Below are positions 34,216-46,400 of a DNA stretch of 64,000 nt, piece after piece (position 1 is the first letter of the stretch; each line of letters starts with the position of its first letter). The stretch comes from Morinoia aosen. Taxonomy: Eukaryota > Arthropoda > Malacostraca > Amphipoda > Talitridae. Both the position numbers and the translations under genes were made by a program. The notes under the pieces are model-generated. The model saw only the letters and a program-made list of their open reading frames with translations, was not told the origin of the DNA and made no database searches. Where the stretch lies: positions 61,130,201 to 61,194,200 of the forward strand of contig CM059562.1 in assembly GCA_030386875.1 (NCBI GenBank), in the 5' to 3' direction.

Positions 34216-34470
34216 GAATTCAAATTTTCAATAACGCCAAACTTTTGGCCTCCTAACTCACCAGACCTTAATCCTTTGGATTATTACGTGTGGGACGTCG
34301 TTGAAAAGGAAGTTAATGAATATCCCCATAACATCAAATCCTCTCTGATGGATGTAATAGCCCGAGCAAAGGAGGACATAAATACAGACCACCTGATCAA
34401 ATAAGCTTGCAATCGCTTTAGGACTCGAATTGAGTCGGTGTTAGAAGCCGAAGGAGGATATATAGATTAA
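34216..34470 (+). mobile_element. Mariner/IS630-type transposase C-terminal fragment
   Basis: The plus strand reads TPNFWPPNSPDLNPLDYYVW then DVVEKEVNEYPHNIKSSLMD, VIARAKEDINTDHLIK, a stop, ACNRFRTRIESVLEAEGGYI and a terminal stop. The SPDLNPLDYYVW block with the final catalytic acid, and the C-terminal R.R...VIEA.GG.IE-like ending, identify the family. Upstream parts and terminal repeats are missing or unrecognisable. Confidence 0.85.
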
Positions 34471-37251
34471 AACGTTTATTATTATTTTTACTTGTTTTGT
34501 TACAAGAAATTGTAAGTTTTAACGATTATTATTTTCATTTTTTTCTTTTTTCTAAGGTATTTGTCCTCAAATACTTTAGGTATATATTGCAAAGCCCTAG
34601 TTCAAATCAATCCAGTATTCGCTCCATTTGTGCAGGGAGTCATGATGCACGTCATACCTCAAGTTAAAAAGCCAGAGAACTAAGTTCCAAACTTTCATCC
34701 TGCGTTTTTGAACTATGGTTTCAACATAATTTAAGTGCGAGCATTATGATTTCCAATTTCACAGAACAAGTAAATGTTTACATTATATTGCCAAAAAACA
34801 CCTTCGTCACGGCTGCTTGATCCTGACTTTCTGCAAGTTTCAGATGCGAGAAGAGTTAGGTATTGAAGAAATGATTTAAGCCCTTGATACGGAGACAGAA
34901 AATAAGAAAAAATTGAATAGGAAAAATACACAAAATGAGAAATTTGAGAAAGAGATAAATTCATACGGATGCGCTTGACGAGCACGAGGATAATATTGAG
35001 AAACTGAGAGATTCATTTATTTCATTTATAGTGAATTGGACAGTTAAATAATGAAATAATATGGCATTTTATAAATGAGCACGCAACATTGTAGAAGTAA
35101 ATAAGAAATAAAATAATATAGAAGCGATTTATTGGTAAATAAATGCCACAACCCAAGCTGGGAATTGATATTTATGACGTTTACCACACGCTTCAACTAT
35201 TACTCCTAATTTGAGCACAGACGCACTTCAAGAGAGAAGAGCCACAATAAGCGATACATGTACGCTGCATTTTCCGAATACAATTATTGAATATTTACCG
35301 GCCTGCATTCTTCTTGAGTTGTCTCATGAGTGACACCCATTTTCTGTAATAGTAACTTGGCTCTGATCGATCATTGCACTCCGCTCGAGACGTCGCATTA
35401 AACTCATCTTGAAGACTAGACCATGATATCACACTACTCATTATTTTCATATGAATTTCTTCGATTCTAGTCTAGCTCGCCCTGTCGACTCTGTCCAACT
35501 TCTGATGGTGTTCTAAATCATGCCTTTCGAACTGGTGCGTTCACCCTCGTCTCCGATGCAGGAAAATCGATTGTCCTCGTCTTCTAAAACTAGATATGTG
35601 TTACTGAAATGAAGAGCCCCTTCGAATTTTACCGAGCATCTTCTCGTTCGTACGTCAGAGATTAATTTTCTCCCCCTTTCCCGAGAACAAAGTTTTATAG
35701 TTATTGCCGATTCCTTTATAATTGCTTATAATTGAACTGATACTTACTTTACGATAGACTTTTTAATTTAAGACAAAAATTTTATTTCATGGTTCATTCT
35801 TGTAGTAATACAAATTAAATAAGAAATTAAAACTGAACTGGAAGCTTTAGCAAAGTTCCTGACGTTTGAAATGACTCAAGATGACTTCGCCACCCTCACC
35901 GGTTGGTTACAGTTGAAGAATTGAACAATACCTAATAATACAAAACGCATCCCTTTGTTCAATTCACACAATAAAACCAAAACGCTCAACATTTTAACTC
36001 ATTACGTCTCTCCCGTTCGACAGAGTTTTGGTTCGACATAGCGTCGATTAGAATAACACAGCCGGACGCGATACTTCCTTTGAGTTTCACTACAAAACAT
36101 GCCCAGTCTTTACTCGGTGCCGTTTAAATAGCCAGCACCCTCTGGTATTGGCCTGCCCAAGTGATTCCGGCCCTCTAATTCCCCTCACGCAGCCCTTCAA
36201 CATTCCTCCGAGGGAAAGCATAAATTTTACCAGTGTTTTTATTACCCCCTTCCCTTACCGTCCTACACATATTAATTTAGCATTGAATTTATATCATTTA
36301 TACATCAAAGTCCGTCTATTCCCACGAAGTCTGCTTGAGGAAACCTCCCCCACACTTCACCGCTCATGTAATGCTCTCTCCTTTTTTTCTCTCCGTGCAA
36401 TAACACCCGAAGTTTTCACCCGAAGGGACGCCGTTTTTTTTGCGCTTTTGCGATAGTTTCAGTAAATGATTGAAGAAATATTATAGCATATTTTCACAAG
36501 GTTGAGTCGTTCCACAATGTGAAAAAAACTTTTATTTATCGTACCCAATGTCAGTTTCAACAGATGTAGTGTAAGAAGTATTAATATTTAAGGTTTGTTT
36601 TAGAGAATTGTTCAGCTCTGTAATCAATGCTGTTTCGATGGGTGGTGCTGCAGCCAGGTGTGAATGCAGGCTTCAAAGAAAGTAACTGTCACTGATATTC
36701 CTTCCAATAACTTTTTTTGGAGTCTCAGCAACCTTCTTACTACACTGTTAAAATTTTTACACCCTTATTTTCACGCTGTGAGTATACTCGGTGATAGGTT
36801 AAATGAAACTCAGAGAATGCTTGATTTTTTTTGGAGTCAGCCGCATAAATTTTCCTACGCTAAAATTTTTCATCGACCTTTCATAGCTATACACCAATCT
36901 ACAAGTGATTTCAACGTCAAATATCGTAAGAGCATCATTATTTCTTTCTTCCACTCAACATTATTAGTAAACGTCTCGCACTCTCTTGAATACGATTTTG
37001 AGAACATCGAAAATTGAATCAAGTATTATTTTAACCGGAACATTAAGAGTTTCAGTAGACTCCACCCTTGAATTCAATTAGTTTTCTTGTTGAACAATAA
37101 TCAGAGTCTGCTGATTTTTTTGTGAAAAATTAATTGCTAACCTACTTTCCCGACGTTTTCATTTTAAGACGTCCATGTCCGTAACCCTGGAGCGCAAAGC
37201 AACCGTAAGTTATGTGCTGAGATCATCACATTGCTGTCCGAAGCTCAAAGA
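34471..37251. other. Intergenic / 3' flank of the IR gene, nothing assigned
   Basis: No coding recognised. The C-rich stretch near 36150-36260 and the open frames at 36148-36456 and 36664-37017 have no family resemblance. Part of this (down to about 36500) may be 3' UTR of the minus-strand IR gene. Confidence 0.5.
36531..36536 (-). terminator. Nearest canonical polyadenylation hexamer after the IR stop
   Basis: TTTATT on the plus strand is AATAAA on the minus strand, 716 bases past the IR stop codon. A closer non-canonical signal may be used instead, so this is only the nearest exact match I saw. Confidence 0.25.
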
Positions 37252-37480
37252 TCATCCATCACGGCCTCTAGCTCGACGACACACTCGTTCCAGTGCACAC
37301 TCAGCCAGCAGAAACAAGACGGAGGCGCCCAACCCGAACGCCAGTAGGCTGATGGCAGTGTAGGTTTCTTCCAAGCCTAGTGGAGTGATCGGCACGCCTG
37401 GGCATGGCGTCGAACGACCATCTAGCCCCCATTTGCTCAAAAGTCTTACGAGCACTCCGCTGGACCTCATTTTTTTTAAC
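37252..37480 (-). CDS. IR coding exon 13 (M4 and stop)
   Basis: Reads LKKMRSSGVLVRLLSKWGLD then ITPLGLEETYTAISLLAFGL and GASVLFLLAECALERVCRRA. K.M..SG....L..KWG ends S2, and TYTAISLLAFGLGASVLFLLAE is M4. Acceptor TTTTTTATAG|G. Stop TGA at 37254-37252. The short basic cytosolic tail is typical of IRs. Confidence 0.94.
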
Positions 37481-40400
37481 CTATAAAAAATGGTTTTGAA
37501 ATTTTATTTCTCTGTAAGCCAATCAAATTATTAATGAATGTTTATTTGGTGACTCTAGGATCAAGTAAACAATACATGAGATTCTTCTGGAAACTCGAGA
37601 AGCAAAATAAGGTAACAGGTGTTTGAAAACGAATGACACATTCCTCAAACTTTCAGTTAACTAAGTGAAGTAATAATAACACCAAATTTTCTTTCTAACA
37701 AGAGATCGCGGAAGTGAGGCGAAGGCAATGAAAAAAGCAATTTTACCTGTTGTCGTCAAAGAGAAACATGTAAGGCCCTCATTGACATTCTGATGTTAAT
37801 CGTTTCTTCGGAATAAAGTTAGTTGAGTACCTTCGACATTAAGCCCAGAGAACCTTCTTACCCCATGCTTCAAAAAAAATACATTGTTGTTTTAACAGTG
37901 CGATTAATACGTTATTCATGCCCATCACAGTGTGGAACAGATACGCAAGCAAATATTGTTTTGTTTTTAGTTGTGACTTTGCATCGATATACGCTGAGTG
38001 TCCAACTCCAACTCTGAATCAGTTTACTTGTGAAAGAGCCATTCGTGAACCTTTATTGAAATCCGTAGACTCAAACATGCCTTGTAAGATCTAGAATTTC
38101 AGTCTGAATCAACATGGTACTTAAATCGCTAGCAGCATAAGTGAAAGTTGAAAATTAATTATTCAATGCCGTAATTATTTTTAAACGTTAAGCCATCGTT
38201 AAAATGTTTTTTTGTTCCAACATGATATGTTTATCAAATTTCACAATTAATTCTGGCTAAAGACAGACTTTTCCAGATACTTGAAGATGCTCGAATGTTG
38301 GACAGTTTGAGTTGAAATGGCGATACTTCTCGAATCTTCATAAACTTCTTTGAAGATCTGGTTCATGAATTTTGACTTGAGAAATCTGGGTTAAAACTTG
38401 TTATGAACGTTCCTTACAATACCACAGAGTTGAAGACAGAGTATTTTCAGTATATTTTCCGATTCCCCATTATTGGGTAGAAGTGAAAATTTTCAAGGTC
38501 GATCGAAACATTGATTCATCAATGATTGGCTATTACTGCTTAATAAATATTCTTGAATTATTATAAAACAGTAACTGATATACTTAATTGGTGTTTTAGG
38601 ATTTTTTATTGCGGAGGTTAATTTTCGCAGCTCTGAGCATGGAACGGCATTTGTACAATTCAGTTGATTCGCATTTTATTTGACTAAATAAGTCTGATAC
38701 ACAAGTTTTTTTTTAGATTGGTAATTATTTAATGCCTCTGATCACACAAATGGTGTTCCTGGAAGGTGAGGAATGAAGAAACCACCCATTAAAAAAACTG
38801 AAATGATACACAAATGGTGTTTCCACACCGTAAATTCCTTGCGCATAGAATTAACTGCAGGATTCGGAAAAGTTCACGAAACAAGATTAAATTAGGAAAA
38901 GAAAGTAATGGTCTGTGAAAAATAAAACAATAATGAACCGAAGTAGTATGATCCGTAACATTCAAATAAATTTGTTTATTTCAACAAATAGAAACCCTGG
39001 CTAGCCTTCAGCTCAGGACCTCACATGTTTTCCTCGGGATACTAATTCCTATAAATATTGATGCACCCGGAATCTAGCACTGAAATGCTGCCCTAACGGC
39101 TCGTATTTTTAAGACTTGATTTTGGTTGATAGAATATTTCATTATTTCAGTTTGTTCTTATTGCATCACGTGGGCACAGATGTGTATCTGAAGACCGATA
39201 GTCTTCAAAAATAGCGAGATGTATGCAGCAGATTCGTCAAATTCAAACGAATATTGTAAAATAATAAAAGGGTATTTGATTTTGCGGCTGTCATTGCGCG
39301 GAAATTTTTTTTATCCTGTAAAAATGTTTTTTTTCATTTTCAAACTTACTGGATGTTCAATATGGGCAACACCGAAAGTCCACGATGAATGGGGAAAGCT
39401 GCTGGGAAGACGAAATACCGCGTTGGAAGACGAAGTATACGGCAGTCCTGTGGGCAGGTATGATGTGTATCAGCATCCCTGAGCCCCATGAGAGCATTGG
39501 CGTGACACAACGAATGGAACCTTCATTTCTGCCTATAGTGATGGCAAAAGAATCTATGTTGATAAAACACAGAGTAGCAAAATTCTAACTTTCTAACTTA
39601 CCGAGATGAGTGCTAAACGAATGAGTGTGGTTGACGTTCGCTTTTGATCTACTCTGCTGATTAGAGAAATGTGCAAAGGAACAAGATATTGATTAGGTGT
39701 TGGTAAAACGATATTAAAGCAGCGACAGTGCGTCAAATTTCATTGGACACAAAACACTGCTAAACAATTTATTTTGCATCCCTTTGGGATATAAAAATTA
39801 AAAGTGAAGCAGAGCACCACAGCCTGTATTCGCAGCATATGAAGACTTGTTTGAAATTTTTAGGAGGAGCTAATTTTTATTTTATTTTTGTATTGTCTAT
39901 GTATTATGACAAACTTTTTGGTGTCTTGGGCTTATACGACACACTTAAGTGTATCAACCATGACAAACCTAATTTAGTCAGTTTTGTTTCACACAAGTAT
40001 TTCTCTTTCTCAGGCAGGTCACTGAGCACACTAATTAATATACAGACAACGTCTGAGAATTAGAAGAAAAATAAGGGAAGGTATCAGGGTTTTAGGGGAG
40101 AATTGGACTCAGTCACAAAATCTTCAAACAGTTCGGTTTTAAACATTTTTTTAACCCTTTGAATCGTGAACATGTAATTTAACTCTCTCAACCACTTTCA
40201 TAATTAAGTGGTCAAAGGAAATACTCCACTGTGTGTCAAAATATTTCGAATATTAGTTTGAGACAAAATTTATTTCAATGTACAACGTAAAGCCTGATGT
40301 TGAGAATAAATTGGCCGAAAATCTTTAAAAAGTATCTAGCACATGATAGTTGTTCACCTTAGCACATGAGAGTTGTTCACCTGAATTTCAATTAATTTAA

Positions 40401-43400
40401 TATATCTAAGAAAAGATACCTTTTCTTTTTAACTCGAAAACTCGGAAACCTACCTCCAAATTTTCAAAATGCCTGAACTAGAATATGCACTTAATAATAC
40501 AAGTAATGAATTTTCAGGAAAGAACAAAACAACTTACGGCACAATCAAGCACATAAATTTAGCAGCTAAGAAATACTTCTTGAATATTTGAAACAAATTT
40601 TGGATAACAGATTATTTCTCACAACATTGCCAAAACTCAATTATAATACCAGTTGCAAAACCCGGGAAAATACCATAGTAAACCATATAACTGCAAAGCT
40701 ATCACACGTACCAGTTGTCTTAGGAAATTGATGGAACGAATGGTTAATGTCCGACAGATAGAATACTTTCACATAAACAGTATAATAAGAATAATACTAA
40801 CAACACAGTGCGGATGCAGACAAGGGAATAGCGCTGTGAATCACTAGTATAAAAAGTATAAGATAAAACGTGGAAGAATAAAATTGTGAGTGATCTACTT
40901 CAAGTTGGAACAAGTGGGACACTGTCAGTTTTCATCGGTAAGTGGAGCATAGAACACTAAGTGTTCGAAACTACAGTTCAAACATTCACGAACAGAAGAA
41001 CGATGTCCATCAAGGCAGCGTCCTCTCGCTCACGTTATTTCCTCTCAAAATGAACTAAATCTTTAAGCAGATCCAACTGGGGCAAAAAATCCATTGTTCA
41101 CTATGCGTTAATGATTTGAATATCGGATACTCCTATCAAAACCTCTAGGGCATTTAAAAGAATATCTAATTTTATATAAAAATTATATATTTCAATGGTC
41201 TCAAGACCAGCGTTTTAAATTTTCGTTTACTAAAAATAAAGCAATACGTTTCAACTCCATGCCTGGATAATTTGCAAGAATCCTTCACATTTAAAACTGC
41301 TATTGATTTGGTAACTTGAACAATTAAAGACAGTAAATGAACGAATAGAAAATTGAATAATGTACTTTATTCTACCTTCGGTTGTGAGAAAAAAAAAAGT
41401 GTTGGTCGAATAATCAGCAAAAAAGGGATTTATCAATCATCACCCAACTAATATTGTAGTTTACTTTCTTAACGAAGATATAAGATTGTTTTCTCTAGTG
41501 AACGCTGCAGAAAGCGGGGGTTCAAATCGGCTCGAGGAAACTTCGACATACTTTACTGTAACTCGTGTCAGGGTAATTTTTTGAACTGAGTGCGGTCATT
41601 TAATTAACTAAAATTACAACACAGAGACTTACTTTATTTGAGACGGTACTTGTGGGTTACCTGACACCAATTTTAATTTATGGTTTCCTTTTGATGTTAA
41701 GGTTAGGTTACGTTAGCTTAATTAAGTTATCATTAAGTTTTATTATTTTTAGTTTTTATTCTGTTTTAGGACAAAAGGACCTAGCACCTGCCAAGAACTG
41801 AAGAGGAAGATCCCAGAGATTTATTATATATATGCTAAGTAGATAAATTTCATTAGAAATAAATACAAATCAACATGGATACCATCTCACAAGGTAAAAT
41901 CCATTCATGCTGTCCATAACATCAATACAATATTCATTAAACGAATACATTTCTCACTTTTTCCACCAAAAATAATTTTTACCCTAAGCAAGTGTTGACA
42001 AATAACCCACAAGTACTTTGAGACTCTTACGGTGTTCATCCAAGGTGTAGGTTTATGAGTTCAGCTGTCTTTGCTTTTCCTCTGTGTTCTGAGGAGAAGG
42101 TGATAGGATACTAGGCTTGAGTATTTGGGTACAGATATTTTCTAGTTTATTGAACCTATTTTCCATAGAATTAGGAATATCAGGTAGCTTTAGATTCCTC
42201 GCAATTGCGTAGAGGAAATTTTTTTTCTCTTGTATATAATTTTTCATTATCTCATTCTAACATTTTGAGATTTTTCTTAGCGTGGTTACCTATTTTAGGT
42301 CACGCCAGCAGCCTATAACTTTTTCTCATCGGTTGAGAGTAAAAATTGTGTTCATGAAAAACGTCTTTCAATTCCATACTTATTCATTTTTGTTATTATG
42401 CAAAGAAAAAATATTATGCAAAGTAAACAAATTTACCACAAGCAATTAGAAATCAGCATGAGAATCGATTTTTACGTGAAGCATGCATTTACTAGAAGCC
42501 TTTCATAGGCTCATGATTCGAAAACTTCCTCAGATGGGCATTTTTACGTAAATGAATGAGTTAAATGTCTCAAGTCTTACCTCCAAGGGATCATTTTTGG
42601 TGTAAAACATTGTGAAACTTCGGTCCTGTAGTAACCGTTGGTACAAGAAGTCGAAGTCTCCATGGAGCTCAGGGTGCGGGAGGACCATGTCACGGTACAC
42701 ATCTCCCAGCAAGCTATTCGTTTCGGACTGCACAGGGTGCCCAAGAAAACATTCAAAGTATTTTGCGTTAGTCTTTAGAAGAACTGTATTAGCACTTGAC
42801 CGACAGGGAAAATATGAGTTTTGCCTCTCAAAAAACTGGAATATACTGAATTATGGTTTTGTTTTAATTTATAGATCATTTAGATGTGGAAAATACTACC
42901 AGAATGACAACTTGTGAAACTCATGCAAAAGACGGTCGGCACTCGTAGATTTCCAGTATGCAAATGTTAATTTTACTCTCGATCGATTGCTCGAATACCC
43001 TATTCATTGTAATGAAAAAAATATTTTGCTGATTTTGAAGGTTTGATATGCGTTGCAGTTCATGCATATGTCTGGGCAAACTGGATAAGAACTGGCAGGA
43101 GTAGAACGGTAGTGCACATGTATATGAATGTATTAAATGAAAATTTCGATACATTCAGGAATAAATACGTTTTTTATACAATGATGAACAACAGAAAAAT
43201 AAGACAATAGCCAAGGAACATATAAATTAAAACGGGTTTGTGAAAATCATCATTTGTATCTATCATTTTCATTTGGAACAATTTGAACGGAATTTTTACA
43301 CCGACATCTCCTGCATCAAGAGACAATAATGCTCTAGCCTCAGTCACTTAGAAAGAAGGCATTAGTTTCTGCTTAGTTTTGCCTACGGTAACTGTGGGGA

Positions 43401-46400
43401 ACCTGTCACCACTTGTTTAGGGGAAAAAGTGTTTCTAGGGGAAAAAGTAAAAAATATAATTTTTTAGGGAAAATTGAATTGATGTTCTGGACAGTGTGAA
43501 TTAATTTATCCTGTTAGAAGGTACCCTTGTTGATTTATATTTATTTACAATGCAACTTATCTACTTTCCATAAATATATAATGAATCTCTGGGCCCATCC
43601 TCTTCAGTTCTTGGAAGGTCCCAGAGATTCATTTTGGCCTGAAACCAAACAAAAATTAAACAAAACGAAACTAATAATAATATAATTAAGCTAACCAAAC
43701 TTAACGTATTCTTAATATCAAAAGAAAATCATAAATTAAAAGTTGTGGCAGATAACCCAGAGTACCGTGCCTGCTCTTCTGCGCACATGCAGCGATGCTT
43801 CGGGAAGTGACTGGATAGCCGATTCGTTTCAATTTTCTTCAAAGATGATGTTCTCCATGCATTTCACCCTGAACATTGTTTCCATCAACTATGCTCGTAA
43901 CTATGAATAACTTTCAATGAACTATCTAATTGTAGACCTGATTCTGTGAGCCTGAACAAAATGAGGTCAAGCTCACAATTGTAACAGAATATTCTGCAAC
44001 CTACCATTCATTCTATTCAGCAAATTTTTCATTCTTCTAAGAACTCTGATGCAATGGCGTTTCACTGGTATAAATAGTCGAGTCATTGTTGTACACCTTA
44101 GTAACAACAAGAACATTATATTTCTCGTTTTTCATCGCAAAGTTTGATTAACCTGTATTGATCTCTAGCCGTAATTTCTACTAGAAAATTACGTCAATCT
44201 ATTCGCCTTGATTTGACGATCAATGAGCATGATTGTACAACTCGGAGCATTAAATATCCCTGTATATTCACACGCTATCATTTTATAGATAAAATTATCA
44301 CAGTATTGACATCTTGATGGATTAGAGTTGAAATGAATGACTATGAAATGCCTCCTTTCAAATATTGTAAACGAGAGAAGTACTCCGAGAGCTACTTATT
44401 GATCTGCTGTAGCTGTCTCATGGCTGCAAGACGTTTTTAGCTACTGAGAAACAATCAGTTCCGAGGGTAATTGTTGAGGAAACTGTAAGTTTCAAGCGGT
44501 TATTACCATCATGATTTGTTCCATGAATGTCTCCTTTTGCAGTCCTAGAGTGAATTGATGCCTTGCATGGTAGAGTCCTTGGAGGTTGTCGAAGGGCAGC
44601 ACGAGCTTGTACGTTGTGAGCTGCGTGATGAGGGACGAGGAGTAGGAGACGTGGAGCACCATGACGCACGCCAGCACCGTCAGCAGCCACAGGCGGTACG
44701 GCAGTGAATGAGCCATGTCTCTATCTTGGCCTGCCATGTCACAAGAAAATGCACTCGGAAAGTATGTATCACTGAAATTGGAAATTGTCTTCTGAGCTTT
44801 ATGGATTTCCTCGTGTAGTAAATGTTCTTAAGAGTTACTTCCAACGGAAACAAAACACAGATGACATCAATTTTGATAGCTTGGAAACTAATAAAAAATA
44901 TGAAAATATTGGTTGCATATATGTTCCCTCATCGCCATTTCACTTGAGCAGATCGTGAACCATCGTTAATGGGTATACATGTGTGGTCACGTTGTTGTTC
45001 TTATTCATATCCTTTACTATTAAAATGCAGAGATGCATGCATGCTCCCAGTTCACATTTCGCAGTTTCACTTTAGAGCCTCAAGAGAAAAATGAGGAGAG
45101 ACTATGCTCATTTTAACACCTTTAACTTGAGTAGTTTGCTTACCCATATTGCAGAATAACTTGAAGTTTGTCATGAAGCAGGAACTGAGAGAGATATTTT
45201 CTTGGTTGTTAGATATTTTCACGACCATCTTCAGTATAAGAACGGAAACGAGAAATATGAAGAGAGTTGCCCCCCACGCTGACGAATGAAATTCATTTGT
45301 ATAGTTGGATGACCCCTGGAACTTCTTAGGACGACGCAAAACTAGGGATTGCCTGAAATAATAATGAATACTCGTTATGCCACACGAACAAGAGTTTCGC
45401 GTCGTCGAAAACAGAAGCCAGTAGTGGTCCGAGCCATGGAAAGTCTCTTGAAACACGTATGAATAATAGTGAACGCTCACTTTCATCATTCCTAGGGTCT
45501 AATCTGAAATTTATTAACATATTTTGTTATCTTTTGTATCCTTGTATTTAAGGATAAACAGCCTGCATCTACATAATCCTTATAGGCAAGCTCGTTTACA
45601 GGTAGGCTTTAAAGTTACTCCAAATTGCCTACAACAAAATTTATCGATAAAATGAAAGAAAAAATTAAAAAAATATGCTATAACGTAGAATGGGAAAGTA
45701 GTAAAGGTTAGAATGTTCCTAAGAAGAGTATATTAATGGCTACTTATGGAATAGGGTGTTTCTAAAGAAGTGTCTTCTCTGCTCGTCCTTTTCCCATCGC
45801 ATATTTTTTTGGAATTGAATGCAATGAGTTTTTAGCCATTTTATCACATGAGGGAGAAAGTAAAACACGAGTGCATTTAATAAGAATTTTCCCCCGATAT
45901 TCCCTCTTATTCGTCTTTTTCCGTGCTCTTTATCATTAGAAGGACTGCATGATTTAAAAACGATCAACGCAGATACACGATCAAATCCAGAACTATTTAA
46001 ATAAGGAAATGCGAAGCTCTACACGTCCTCATGCAAGGAAAACATGGGCATGTGTGGTAGTTATGATTGTGACTGTTGGCACGATTGCTCCGGTTCAAAG
46101 CATATAGAGAAAATTTGAAAACTGAAGTTCAAAATACGAAAAAAAATATCAATGAGGAAAGGAAGGATGGGGTCGCATGGATGGTTCACGTTGTTTCACT
46201 CGTTCTGAGAGCAAATTCTCATTGCATTGCCAATGAAGGGATGTGAACTAACGTGAAAATTTACCTTATGGTACTCATCAAAATTTAAAAAAATAAATGA
46301 CTTAATGGGCACAATACATTATTGCAATGCTGAGTCAGTCTGTAGGGTTTCCAAGAATGTCCTTCAAGGTTTAAAGTAAAATAAAAATGAGCGCACGTCG

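Noticed and set aside
45326-45520. Minus-strand open frame (LDPRNDESERSLLFIRVSRDF...) upstream of IR exon 9
   Set aside because: Open but in a different frame from M1; the acceptor at 45353-45354 and the phase of exon 8 exclude it from the receptor.
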